Below are positions 46,592 to 58,226 of a stretch of DNA of 64,000 nucleotides, in pieces; position 1 is the first letter of the stretch, and every line of letters starts with the position of its first letter. This DNA is from Cornus controversa (lineage: Eukaryota > Streptophyta > Magnoliopsida > Cornales > Cornaceae): positions 61,446,033 through 61,510,032 of the forward strand of contig CM048845.1 in NCBI GenBank assembly GCA_026545225.1. Direction: 5' to 3'. The position numbers and the translations under genes were made by a program. A model generated the notes under the pieces. The model was not told the origin of the DNA. It was given only the letters and a program-made list of their open reading frames with translations, and did not search any database.

Positions 46592-46916
46592 AGTTATGTT
46601 CCTTTCGTTCTTCTTTTTTGTTTATTTTTTTTCCTTCTCACTTGATTCATATGTGTATGTATAGTGCGTATATATGAACTACTTTACTTTTCTTTCTTTT
46701 CTTCAATATATAGTGTGTATATATATATAAATAGTTATGTTCCTTTGTTTTTCCTTTCTTGTTTGTTTGTTTGTTTTTTTTTTCCTTCTCACTTAATCCT
46801 TATGGGTACGTATAATATATGTGTATATATAAACAACTACTTTAATTTTCTTTCTTTTTTTCAATTGTTTTCCCTTTCCTTTTTTTCTTTCAACAAACAT
46901 ATAAAGCGCTATGGTG

Positions 46917-46952
<36 letters not shown>

Positions 46953-47030
46953 CAACTAAAAAAATAATTGAAAGAATTAAACAGAAAGTATTTTTTTATA
47001 ATAAATACTCTTATATATCTACTATATATA
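46405..47030. mobile_element. AT-rich inverted-repeat element nested in the Mutator-like element
   Basis: TATATATAGTAGATATATAA and the following GAGTAT, TATTATAAAAAAA and ATACTTTC (46403-46451) are matched in reverse at about 46985-47033, giving TIRs of about 45 bp and a length near 625 bp. The interior holds (TA)n runs (46558-46587, 46921-46950) and duplicated TTTCTTTCTTTTC blocks. Low complexity makes the call uncertain. Confidence 0.45.
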
Positions 47031-48341
47031 TATACGCTGATGGAAAAAGAAAAACATGTGAGATATAAATTTGTAATTGGCATATTTCGGTGATCAAAAT
47101 TTGATTGCTCGAGTTGTAATTTTTGATTTATTCCTTGTATCGATCATCGACAACTTCAAACTGATATTCAAGTGAATGAAAGCCAACAAATCAGTTAGAA
47201 CACCATATAGTACAGGTAAGTATGGTGAGGACATTTTGCACTTTTTATTTCCGAGCCTATTTTGAAAAACCAGGGTTTAAATGCAAAAATTAGGATTTTT
47301 CAAAGTAGGACCGGTCCAACTTTTCTCGGCAGTTTAGTTTTTGCAGGTTTTTACAAAGTTCCACCGGTCCTGAATATTTGGCATCGATCCAACTTAGCCT
47401 GTTCCAAATAGGAAACAAAATTTGATGAAAATTCTGATTCCTATTGGGTTTGAAACTTTTAGGAGAGTTCTATTTTGGTATTCAACTTCTTTTTCAAGTA
47501 GAATTAGAACTTCCTTACCTATATATATGTATTCATATTTTCTCTACATATGTGCCTGAAAAATTAATATTTTTAGAGAGAGAAAGTATATACAGTACAA
47601 TTAGGGCTATTTATTTTGAAGAACACACATCCATACTACACGAGTAATATTTAGGATCGTGTTCTATTTCTGATTAGCTGCTCAGAAACTGCATCAAATC
47701 TATTTGCTGATTAGAACATTGGATTGATGGTTCTTCGCTTGCTGAGAAAGAAAGGTGACCAGATTGCATTATGAAGGGAACGAAATACTTGCTGAGTATT
47801 TTGGTTCTTCCAGCAACCTTTCTGTAAGGATGGTGACGTTAGCCGAAAGTCTGCAGCAGTTGGACGTGTTGTCGCAATCATAAGCCTGAGGTGTTCCACA
47901 TCAGATCCTTGACAGAGTGAAGAAGGGTGTGAGACTGAGACAGAGTCTGTTGTACTTTGCTTCATCATAGTGAATTGGTTTCCTGAGGAGTGCTGCCTCT
48001 CTCCGTGGTTTTTTTCGTCTTGGGTTTCCACGTATATTTGGTGCATTCTTTTCTTTACTTGCACTTTATTTATTTGGTTGTTTTAATTGTTTGATTAATT
48101 GGACTTAAAATTGAATTAATTAAAAATTAAGCAAACGAGCAAGTGATCCTATTCACCCCCCTCTAGGTTCTAAAATATTTTTCGCAACTGCTTCTGTATC
48201 GCGCAACTCACAAAACACAAACAACAAAGGAGCATATATGTATACACGTTCAAAATTAAGTGGAGAGAGAAAAATGGGTTAAAAGGGAAATTTTGCCTTA
48301 AAATTTATATTTTTAGTGTTCCATTAGAATAAGAAATATGC

Positions 48342-48660
48342 ATTAATTATTGTGTTACTTTAGATCTTTAGACCAATAAAAAAATGACTATCCCTAGCAC
48401 TCCTCTTTAATTTTTGAGATTTGCTGGCAACAGTAACCGCAACTCTAGCAGTCATAGTTTTCATTGGCCAAAAATAACATGCGTGTTTTCTTTTTAATAT
48501 GTATTAATTATTGTGTTACTTTAGATCTTTAGACCAATAAAAAAATGACTATCCCTAGCACTCCTCTTTAATTTTTGAGGTTTGCTGGCAACAGTAACCG
48601 CAACTCTAGCTGTCATAGTTTTCATTGGCCAAAAATAACATGCGTGTTTCCTTTTTCTTT
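48342..48660. repeat. 161-bp tandem duplication spanning the end of the Mutator-like element
   Basis: ATTAATTATTGTGTTACTTT at 48342 recurs at 48503. Each copy carries the last 64 bp or so of the right TIR, the 9-bp target duplication and the flank (CAACAGTAACCGCAACTCTA). It therefore happened after the transposon inserted. The copies are nearly identical. Confidence 0.9.
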
Positions 48661-48890
48661 CTAAATCAGTCTTAATTATTATATTGAATAGAAATAGCTG
48701 TACAATTCTCTCAAAAGAAAAATACCTTCATTTTTAATGGGAGCTAATATTGACACTCCACCAATATCCTCTGGCACTACACTTCCATCCCTTTTTAAAG
48801 TAAAATTACAAAAATGGTCTTATGTTATACTATCTTTGATTTTTATATTTTTAATACCCTAATTGCTCTGCTAAATCAGGACTCAATTCT

Positions 48891-49240
48891 TGATGATGCA
48901 AAAATCCGCCTCGATCTGGTCAAACGCCAACCTGTGAAAAAGACAAGAGAAGTGTGATCGAAAGGGCACCGGTGCAGTGCCGGCCGAACACGCTCCGACG
49001 ACCAAGTTAGAAATTGGAATGGTGTTTCAAGGAATCTAGAAGAACTCAGAGGGTATTTTTTTGCGTACCTGGCCTATGAACCGCCCCTGTATTTATATCA
49101 GTGAAAACGAAGCCGTGTCATAGTAAGGGACTACCTCTTGGAGATAGAGAAGTCCTGGTAAAAATAGACTTTCTGTCCATATCAGCTTGGGCCCATCATT
49201 TACGCTACACGTTTCATCCTTTTAGTCAACCACTCTATCA
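48891..49240 (-). repeat. 3' LTR of gypsy element B
   Basis: 350 bp, reverse of TGATAGAGTGG...GCATCATCA. A polypurine tract (ACAGGGGGCATC on the minus strand) lies beside it at about 49241-49252. Confidence 0.95.
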
Positions 49241-49339
49241 GATGCCCCCTGTTCATGAGGGTCAAATACCGGGTCTTATGAACACTTTGGATTACTGATT
49301 GGGCTTCTCTATCGTAAATATTTTTCCCTTCCTTTCCTT

Positions 49340-49350
49340 TCTTTCTTTTC

Positions 49351-49381
<31 letters not shown>

Positions 49382-49560
49382 CTTTTTTCTTTTTTCTTCG
49401 CGTGGCCCGGGTGGGCCCGGCCGCGCCCGGCCAAGGCCGGTCGAGGCTGGCCGGCCAAGGCCAGGCAGCGCCCGGCCAAGGCCAGGCGAGACCGGCTAGG
49501 CGGCGTCCGGCCTGGTGTGCCCGTCTTCGCCCGGCGAATTCGCCCTGTATCGGCTCCCTT
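49340..49560. repeat. Pyrimidine-rich tract and GC-rich block in element B
   Basis: A T/C-only tract (about 49322-49397) leads into GGCC/CCGG-rich sequence with repeated GGCCAAGGCC-like motifs (about 49398-49540). Homologous to 28485-28635 in element A. Confidence 0.8.
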
Positions 49561-49664
49561 GCGACCGTTTGGCTTGTGACCGTTACCAAAAAGGTGCCTT
49601 TTGTGCTTGAGGACCGTTGGGAAAGAGACGTTGGGCGATTTTGCAACGGTTGGCTTCCATTGCC

Positions 49665-49672
49665 TATATAAG
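49665..49672 (+). promoter_or_regulatory. TATA box of the antisense gene, element B
   Basis: TATATAAG, about 82 bp before the first Met at 49754, conserved in element A. Confidence 0.65.
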
Positions 49673-49753
49673 CACACCTTCCTTCATTCACTCCTCACTC
49701 CACCATACCTTGTCACCAGCTCTTCTTCTACCTACAGTTTGTTTCTCTAGCTC

Positions 49754-51701
49754 ATGCCCGACACTAATTTACCTTTTCTCTCTCGTTGTTTATACATTGT
49801 TGATCACAACTTCAACAAACCGGATCCAGAGCTCTTTGCCCCTGGTTCTCCCCTTGTCCAAGTATTCAACTTCCTCCATTCCATGATGGCAGACTACAGC
49901 GAATGCCAAGACATTAGCTCTACAATGACGGATGTTGACGTTGAAGAGTTGGCTGCCTCATTCTCTTTTCCAGACGGGGTTGTAGCCAGGGCTCCCTTGC
50001 CGGCGGAGAGGGCCTTTTCCATCTGCCCAGGAGAGACGTGTTTCTATAAAGGCTACTTTCTTTCGGGCCTGCGTTTCCCCATCCCAGACTTTGCGAAAGA
50101 ATTGCTCCGATACCTCAACCTTTGCCCTTCTCAGCTTACGCCTAATTCTTGGCGTATTATTATGGCTACCCTGGTCCTTTGGAGGTCCAGCAAGCTCACT
50201 CCTCAACCAACTATGAACGAATTTCTTTCTTGTTATACTATTTTAAAAAACAAGGACTGGCGTCATATTCAAGGCCGGTCTCGCGGTGCAGGTAGTCTTC
50301 CCAAAGGATTGGTGATTCTCGACAATGGTCAACGGATAAAGAACTGGAAGGAACGATTCTTTTTCGTTTCGGGTGATTGGGAGCTTTCTCCTCACCGCAT
50401 TCCCCGCACTTGGACCGACGGGGTCGTGAGTGGTATGCTTTTTCTACCCTTTCTTTTCAAGCCATTATTTCCTTCTTACGTATGCTTATAGAAATTGGTG
50501 CATTTTCATAAACCAGCTGTCAGGGTGGAGCCCGAGATAAGCCAGGAAGAGGAAGACAGGTTAGACCTTATCTTTGATCTTGGGATGAGGGATGCGGTGA
50601 CCTTGACTTCCGACGCAGGATTGAGTACACTTGGTTACCTCCCTCGCATATTTGGGGAGAAGAGAGGTACACCTTTATATTTTTTGACCCCTTATTCCCT
50701 TCTCTTCCTGGATTTGGAAAATATAAATTTTACCGTACACATCGTGCAGGATCTCGGAGGAGGCCCGACCAAGACATCCGCATGTTGGCGAAAGGGAAAG
50801 GTGTTGAGGGGTCCTCGTCCCCTGCTCAGAAAAGACGACGTCAACCCGTTCTCAGGAGCATCGGTGCACCTACAGGTGGGGGCTTATCCTCTCCCCCCTC
50901 TATCGGGAATTCTCCCCTCGCAGCCACCATGAGTACTCCAGCTCCTGGCGCCAACCCCTTTGTGCTACCTTATCCCCCTCTGTTCACGGGTAGTAGCCTA
51001 GCCGACCCAGGCACCTTCGGGGTGCCGTCGACTCAACTCTTTGGTGGAGACAGCTTGCATGTATCGTTCTCCCCGGCCACCAGCCACACCGGGTTATTGA
51101 CCCCCTCGGCTGGCCATACAGGTTCGTTGCTGGGTGACACATCTTTTGCTATAAAAAGGGCTGGGGAGTTTGCTCTCCCTCGTGATCTGGAAAAGATGGA
51201 CGCCCTTGACGCAGTTTCCTCCACCGGATACTTACTGGCCAATATGGCTCAGGTATGCCTCTTACCTATCTATCGTGTTTGGGCGAGATTCTGATATTTC
51301 TCCTTCTTAACTCTGTGCTACCCTTGTGTATTTGATAGGGCCTGACGATTGCCCATGGTCTCTCCAACCGCTACCTATGTGCAGAGGAGGAGTTAGGGAA
51401 GCAAAGAGCAGCCTTTGCTGCGGAACGCGCTTCTTTTGCCAGTGAGCGCACCGGCTTTAACTCCCAGCTTGAGACCCTTCGCGCTTCTCACAGTGAGGAA
51501 ATAAACACCCTCAACTCCCAGCTCAGCCATGAATGGGAGGAGAGAGAACTGGCCGTGGAGAACTTCAAGGAGTCGCCTGATTTTGACAGGGCCCTCAACC
51601 AGTCATACATTGATGGTTTTGAATATTTTCGTGAAGTAGCGCAGGGTCAATGGCCTGACATGAACTTCTCCGGTCTGCAACTTGGAGATCCCGACCCTTG
51701 A
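49754..51701 (+). CDS. Antisense accessory gene of element B ('putative gypsy-type transposon' domain plus coiled coil)
   Basis: Runs against gag-pol, between the 3' LTR and the tandem array. The first block holds LPAERAFSICPGETCFYKGY, FPIPDFAKELLRYLNL and PNSWRIIMATLVLW, then KERFFFVSGDWELSPHRIP; this resembles the plant PF04195-like family. The next block begins after an intron-like gap (RVEPEISQEEEDRLDLIFDL). A Ser/Pro/Gly-rich linker with a basic QKRRRQP patch follows, and a C-terminal coiled coil ends at GLQLGDPDP. Gaps are short with GT/AG-type borders, so the gene is probably spliced on its own transcript from the TATA box at 49665. Product role is unknown; a nuclear DNA- or chromatin-linked role is only a guess from the basic patch. 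Confidence 0.72.
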
Positions 51702-51924
51702 GCTGTGGTCTTTTTTCTTTTGGTATCCATGTAGTGTTCCTCGGTGTAGAGGCTCCATGTACCTTTGTCATTATTTACCTAATGAAAGATTGCGTGTTTT
51801 TATTGAACATGGGTCATTGTGTAAAGGTTACTTCCACGCTCTTTAAGTTTCTTGATTCATTTAAAGAGACCCTCCGTAGAGGCGTGCCCGTGTAAGGTTC
51901 CGCCCACACAGGGTTTCATCCTTT

Positions 51925-52365
51925 CTCGGGATTCATTCATCCCACCTTTTTCCTTTAAAGGCCCTCCGTGGAGGTGTGCCCCCGTAGGGTTCTGCCCACA
52001 TAGGGTTTCATTTTCTCGGGATTCATTCATCCCGCCTTTTTCCTTTAAAGGCCCTCCGTGGAGGTGTGCCCCCGTAGGGTTCTGCCCACATAGGGTTTCA
52101 TTTTTTCGGGATTCATTCATCCCGCCTTTTTCCTTTAAAGGCCCTCCGTGGAGGTGTGCCCCCGTAGGGTTCTGTCCACATAGGGTTTCATTTTCTCGGG
52201 ATTCATTCATCCCGCATTTTTCCTTTAAAGGCCCTCCGTGGAGGTGTGCCCCCGTAGGGTTCTGCCCGCATAGGGTTTCATTTTCTCGGGATTCATTCAT
52301 CCCGCCTTTTTCCTTTAAAGGCCCTCCGTGGAGGTGTGCCCCCGTAGGTTTCTGCAGCCACAATG
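51925..52365. repeat. 90-bp tandem array, about five copies, element B
   Basis: Exact 90-bp period (GGCCCTCCGTGGAGGTGTGC starts at about 51960, 52050, 52140, 52230 and 52320). As 90 is a multiple of three and no stop falls in one frame on each strand, both strands read open for about 170 codons with a 30-residue repeat (plus strand SFKGPPWRCAPVGFCPHRVS). It lies between the end of pol and the end of the antisense gene. Confidence 0.93.
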
Positions 52366-52595
52366 TCTAGGGAATAACAGTTTTATTTTATGATAATAAA
52401 AAATTAGAAGAAACCAGCTCGAGCTGGACAGGAATTCTATTCCGAGGTCTTGGGCATTAGCGCCAACCTCTCAAATGACACTTAAAGTGTGGCGTAGAGC
52501 CAAATTTTACAATAATACTTGCTTAAAACCAATGCAAGCTAAAAACCAAAAGATGATGGGGGCATAAAATCAAGTCAGGACAAAAAAAGAAAACC

Positions 52596-55500
52596 TTACT
52601 GATAGAACTTCATTAAATGCTCAGCGTTCCGAGGATGGGCTAGTTGCCTTCCTTCTAACGTTTCCAGCCAGTAGGTGCCTCGCCTTTGAGTCGTAACCAC
52701 TTTGTATGGACCCTCCCAGTTAGGGGCCAGCTTTCCCGTGCCGTGAGGCTTGGTGGCTTGAGTGACCTCTCGCAAGACTAGATCACCGGGCTGAAAACTC
52801 CTGTGCTTGACCTTGGTGTTATAATATCGGGACATGGCTTGTTGATATGCGGTCATTCGTACCTGCGCCTGTTCCCTATTCTCATCGATGAAATCGACAC
52901 TGGCCCTTAGTTCTCTCTCGTTGTGAACTGGATCATAATGTTTGGCACGATGGCTCGCCACCGTCCTCATTTCAACAGGCAGAACCGCCTCGCTTCCGAA
53001 AGCTAAGAAGTAGGGTGTCTCTCCTGTGGGGATTCTGGCAGTGGTCCTGTAGGCCCATAGAATGCTTGGCAGCAGCTCTGGCCATGCTCCTTTGGAGTCA
53101 TCCAGGCGTTTCTTAATCATTTTAAATATAGTTCTATTGGCTACCTCAGCCTGCCCATTGGCCTGCGGATGGCCTGGTGAAGAATACCGGTGGTTTATGC
53201 CATGCTCTGTGCAAAAATCTTGGAACCGTCGGCTCTCAAACTGCTTTGCGTTATCCATAATTATGACCCTCGGGACACCAAACCTGCATATGATTGATTT
53301 CCACACAAAACTGATGACGTTCCTTTCCCCTATTGTAGCTAGGGGTTCGGCCTCTACCCATTTAGTAAAATAATCAACCGCTACTATTGCGAATTTCGTC
53401 TGTCCCTTTCCCATGGGTAGAGGACCAACGAAATCCATTCCCCATTGGGCAAAAGGCCACGGGGCCGTTATTGGTGTCAGTTCTTCCGGAGGCTGCCTCG
53501 GGATGTTGGCGAAACGTTGGCACTTTTCGCACCTCTTGACAAAGTTCATTGCATCCCGCTGCATAGAAGGCCAGTAGTACCCCTGCCTAATGGCCTTGTG
53601 AGCCAAGGATCTGCCTCCTACATGGTTTCCGCACTCCCCTTCATGTATTTCCTTCATAACACTCTGCGCTTCCTCTGCTGACACGCATCGTAGGTAAGGT
53701 AAGGAAACTCCCCTTTTATAAAGGATTCCATCGATTAGGGTGTACCTAGATGCCCTGACCCTAGTTCTATGTGCTTCTGCTTTATCCGTCGGTAGCTCAC
53801 CATTGCTTATGTATTTGGCTATTGAGTCCGCCCATTCCATGCCCTGTGTGACTTGGTTTACTTCTCCCGATGTTGGGGTTATTATACTCGGGTGGTCCAT
53901 GCGCTCTACAAGCACCCCTCCTTGGGCGGCCTCTTGTGCCGTAGCCAACCGAGCGAGGGCATCGGCATTGGAGTTTTCACTACGGGGGATCCGCGTGATT
54001 GAAAACCTCTGGAAACGGGTAACCAGCTCTTGTACTTTTTGCAAGTAGGATTTCATCCTGGCTCCCTTTGCTTCGTATTCCAAACTAACTTGCCGGGCAA
54101 TTAACTGGGAATCAGTATGAGCTTTCAGTTGTCTAACCTTGAGGATATCAGCCAGCTTTAACCCTGCAATCAAGGCTTCATATTCAGCTTCATTGTTTGT
54201 TGCCTTGAAACCGAATTGCAGGGCGTATTTGAAGGTTTCCCCTGCTGGAGATCTGATCAGTATCCCTGCTCCACTGGCTTGTGTGTTGGACGATCCGTCG
54301 ACAAACAATTGCCACGTACACCCAGGGTCCATTTGGCCCTCCCCTTTTTGGTGGACTGTATCTCCTGCTTCTTCCTGCTGAATCTGTTCATCTTCCTAGG
54401 GGTATGTAAATTCGGCTATGAAATCTGCCAGCACTTGGCCTTTGACTGCTGTTCTAGGCTTGTATCGGATGTCGAATTCTCCTAACTCCATGGACCATTT
54501 CACCAGTCGTCCCGAGGTTTCGGGTTTGAAGAGGACTTGCCGGAGGGGTTGGTCGGTTAACACCACAATGGTGTGCGCTTGGAAATATGGCCTGAGTTTC
54601 CTAGCCGTAGTGACCAAGGCAAATGCCAATTTTTCTATGGAAGGATACCTTTCTTCTGCCCCCCGGAGAATCTTGCTGGTATAATAAACTGGCCTTTGCA
54701 CTCCTTCTTCTTCTCGTATCAGCGCGGAACTGATTGCTGCAGGAGAGACAGCTAAGTATAAGTACAACTCCTCTCCTACTCGCGCACATGACAGCAGTGG
54801 GGGTGAACTGAGGTATTGTTTTAACTCATTTAAAGCCTGCTCACATTCTGGAGTCCACTCAAAGGCCCGCTTGAGGACTTGAAAGAACGGGAGGCACCTG
54901 TCTGTAGCCCGGGAAATCAACCGGCTTAGCGCCGCCACTTTACCCGTCAGCTTTTGGACTTCTTTAATAGTTCTGGGCGATCTCGTGTCCAGGATGGCCT
55001 GCACCTTCTGAGGGTTGGCCTCTATTCCCCTCTTGCTGACCAGATAGCCCAAGAACTTCCCGGAGGATACTCCAAAAGCACACTTGCTCAGATTAAGCTT
55101 CATCCTATACTTCCGAAGAACATCAAAGGTTTCCTGTAAATCAACCAAATGGTTGGCAGCTTCCTGACTTTTGACAAGCATATCATCGACATATACCTCC
55201 ATGTTTCTACCAATTTGCTCCTTGAACATTCTATTTACCAACCTTTGATATGTTGCGCCGGCATTCTTCAGGCCGAATGGCATCACCGTGTAGCAGTATA
55301 ATCCCCTTTCTGTTATAAAGGAGGTTCTTTCCTGATCTGACGGCCACATCGGAATTTGATTATATCCTGAGTAGGCATCCATAAAACTGAGCCGTTCATA
55401 CCCTGCCGTCCCTTCTACGAGCATGTCAATCCGGGGGAGGGGGAAGCTGTCTTTCGGACAGGCTTTATTTAGGTCAGTAAAGTTGACACACATGCGCCAC

Positions 55501-56420
55501 TTTCCGTTAGATTTTCTAACCAGTACCACATTTGATAACCAGTCTGGGTAGCTGGTTTCTCGCACAAAGTTGGCCTTCAACAACTTCTCCACCTCCTCGG
55601 AAATTGCCACGTTTCTTTCTGGGGCAAAGACTCTCCGTTTTTGTCTTACTGGCTTGGCGATGGGGTCGATGTTCAGTCGATGCACGGCAATGTTTGGATC
55701 AATCCCTGGCATATCCTGATGGGACCATGCGAACACATCCTCATTCGCTCTGAGGAATCGCACCATCTCCTCCCGGGAGGTGGGTGAGAGTGATGAACCC
55801 AAACTCACCTTTTTTCCCGTGCCTTTTTCATTCAAGTTGACCTCAATTAATTCTTCCATCGGTTCTGCATGACGGACCTCTTCTTTTTCCTCCATCTCCT
55901 GTCCCTCAATGTTTAGGGTTTCTGTCATTTTCCTCTCCCTTAGGGAGGTGGCATAACATTCTCTGGCTGTGATCTGATCCCCTCTCAGTTCCCCGACACC
56001 ATGCTCTGTGGGAAACCGGACAAGGAGGTGGTAGGTGGAGGTCACAGCTCTCATAGCATTCAACGTGGCGCTTCCCAGGATGACATTATACGTGGTTGGG
56101 CAATCCACCACGAAGAAAGTCACCATCTTGGTGACTTGTCTGGGACTTGAACCAGCTGTAACCGGGAGGTCAATAGTGCCCAAGGGGAGGAGTTTCTCTC
56201 CGGAGAAGCCCACAAGTGGCGACTGAGTGACCTTGAGTTTGCTTCTTCCGATCTTCATCTGATCAAACGCATCTATAAAGAGGATATCTGCAGAGCTACC
56301 GCTGTCGATTAACACCCGCCTAATTGTGAAGTTGGCGATGGTTAATGTGACAACGAGGGCATCATCGTGGGGTTGCTGAACTTTTTTGGCATCATCCTCT
56401 GAAAAAGTTATGATCTGGTC
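52596..56420 (-). CDS. pol region of element B: protease, RT, RNase H, second RNase H, integrase (retroelement)
   Basis: Reading leftwards: aspartic protease with DSGSSAD (about 56290-56315), reverse transcriptase with YVDDM (about 55183-55198), and RNase H (about 54420-54900). A second, archaeal-type RNase H follows with FVDGSSNTQASGAG and NNEAEYEAL (about 53930-54320). Integrase has the HHCC zinc site (CEKCQRFAN, about 53510-53640), core GMDFVGPLP and IMDNAKQFE, and a C-terminus ending NAEHLMKFYQ at 52596. Gag and pol appear to share one long frame, as is common in this lineage. The region looks nearly whole. Nearly identical in layout to element A, but far less damaged. Confidence 0.92.
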
Positions 56421-58200
56421 GCTCAACCGAGGGCACTTAGCGGGCGAATGGCTCACCTCCCTGACTTCAGAGAAACTCCTTGCTTTCCTAGCATGTGCTT
56501 TGCGAGCGGCGTTAGACTCCCCGCCCCCCGCTACTCCTCCCGAGATGACTCTAATTTCCCCTACTGGTGGGTTCTTGCGAGCCGGACCCTCATTTATATC
56601 CTGTGTCGGATTCTGCGTTCTTTGTCCTCCACCAGCCACAAATCTCCGCAACTGGCCCCTTTGAATTAAACTCTCAATCTGCCTTTTCAAATCTATGCAT
56701 TCATTGGTATCATGGCCATGATCACGATGGAACCTACAATACTTGTCACGAGACCTCCTGGCAGGATCAGTTCTCAACTTCGGAGGCCACGACATTGCCG
56801 GATCGTCTTGGATGTGTAGGAGGATCTGGCCTATGGGAGCGTTCAACGGGGTGAAATTAAACCCCTTTTCACGGCGCACGGTCCTGTCACTTTGTTCCTG
56901 TGATAATCTATTGTACTTAGGGTTTCGTTCTTCTCTGCTTGGTTGTCCCCCCCTCTTCCTGTCCGCCTTTTTGTCACTATCACCTTTTTCCCTTCGGGCA
57001 TCAAGGGCGTCCTCGGCATTCATGTATTTCTGGGCCTTCACAAGTAACTCGGACATGCTTTCAGGGGGATGCTTAGAAACAGAATATAGGAACTTAGAGG
57101 GCAATAATCCTCCCATGAATGCCGTAACGGCCACCTTGTCATCCAAGGCATCTACTTGTAACATTTCTCTGTTAAATCGATTGATATAGTCCCGCAATGA
57201 TTCTCCTTTAGCCTGCCTTACATTTAGGAGATAGGTAGCGGGTTTTCTATGTCTCCGGGCAGCAATGAAATTGCCAACAAATAATTGGCTCAGCTCGTTA
57301 AAGGAACGGACAGTTGATGGCTTTAAACTATTGAACCAAGACCTGGCGGAGCCCTTTAATGTAGTGGGAAAGGCTCTGCACATGATCTCGTCGGGTACTG
57401 CCTGAAGATGCATCAAGGCCTTGTAAGTTTCCAGGTGATCCAGTGGGTCCTTAGTCCCGTCAAAGCTCTCCACTGTTGGCATTTTGAACCTGGGGGGCAG
57501 GGGACAACTCATTACCCCTGCAGAGAAAGGAAGGTTGGTTTGCTGGACCAAATCCTCTATCGTGGCAGGACCTTTTCCTCTCATGGCGTGGGCCATACTT
57601 TCTACCCTGACTCTTAGGTCTTGTATTTCCATATCGTGGTAAGCAAGGGATGCTGAATCCCCATGGGGTTGGCTTCTCTCAGGAGGGACCAAGCGGTCTT
57701 GATTTGTCCCGCCTCTTATGTGACTCTGGGCCGCGTCTTCCGTTGGTACTTCACTTTCTCTCCGAACGCCATCCTCTTCAGGATCAATAGTCCTTACGTA
57801 ACTTGGGGGCGGCACTGGCGCCACAGGGGGGAGGCGTTGCAGAATTGCCGCATTTTGTTGGAGCAGTTGGACCAGACTTTGGTTTAAGTTCCGGACCTGG
57901 TGCTCCAACGCTGCGACACGCCCCTAGTCGTTTGGGACTTTGGGGTGAGTCCCCATGAAGTCCGTCTGTCCAAGGGGCTGCGTACCTCCATGTCCTACGG
58001 GCGGATCGGCTGCCGGGTCCTGTGCATCAGGGGGGTCGGTACCGATGGGAAGATCCTGAGTAACCGGGGGACCGCCTTGACCAGGTAGGTCAGGTACCAG
58101 AGGACCTTGGCCAACAGGGGGATCCTGTATGGTCGTGGTCTCCAGTCCAGATCGAAGGTGCATCATGCTTCGTGTTTGCTTTGGATAAAACAAATCGTGG
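56421..58200 (-). CDS. gag region of element B (retroelement)
   Basis: Pro/Gln-rich N-terminal part, Retrotrans_gag domain (LKGSARSWFNSL, about 57260-57420), a basic stretch, and a nucleocapsid-like Cys/His motif (KYCRFHRDHGHDTNECID, about 56690-56745). Gag passes into protease in the same direction. Nearly whole. Confidence 0.88.
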
Positions 58201-58208
58201 GTTGCGTT

Positions 58209-58224
58209 CCCACAGACGGCGCCA
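58209..58224 (-). other. Primer-binding site of element B
   Basis: TGGCGCCGTCTGTGGG on the minus strand, two bases inside the 5' LTR, identical to that of element A. Confidence 0.8.
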
Positions 58225-58226
58225 AC

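Larger units (their letters stand above)
43457..48405. mobile_element. Large Mutator-like TIR element (about 2.3 kb without its nested insertion)
   Basis: Both ends carry GAGGAGTGCTAGGG in inverted orientation (43457 and, in reverse, 48405). Arms of about 180-215 bp follow, sharing CACTAAAAATATAAATTTTA and CCCATTTTTCTCTCTC-like text; the left arm has an extra stretch of about 25 bp. A perfect 9-bp duplication TTTAATTTT flanks it (43448-43456, 48406-48414). No transposase is seen, so it is non-autonomous. A 2.7-kb solo LTR (43707-46404) and a smaller inverted-repeat element (46405-47030) lie inside. The stretch 47700-48180 ends in an ATTCACCCCCCTCTAGG motif often seen at the ends of copia LTRs, and may be another old LTR piece. 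Confidence 0.87.

Noticed and set aside
47700-48180. Copia-type LTR end (ATTCACCCCCCTCTAGG)
   Set aside because: A short motif only; no second LTR, no clear TG start and no duplication, so not called as an element.
51852-52370. A 172-residue repeat protein as a host gene
   Set aside because: It is the 90-bp tandem array of gypsy element B, open on both strands because of its period.
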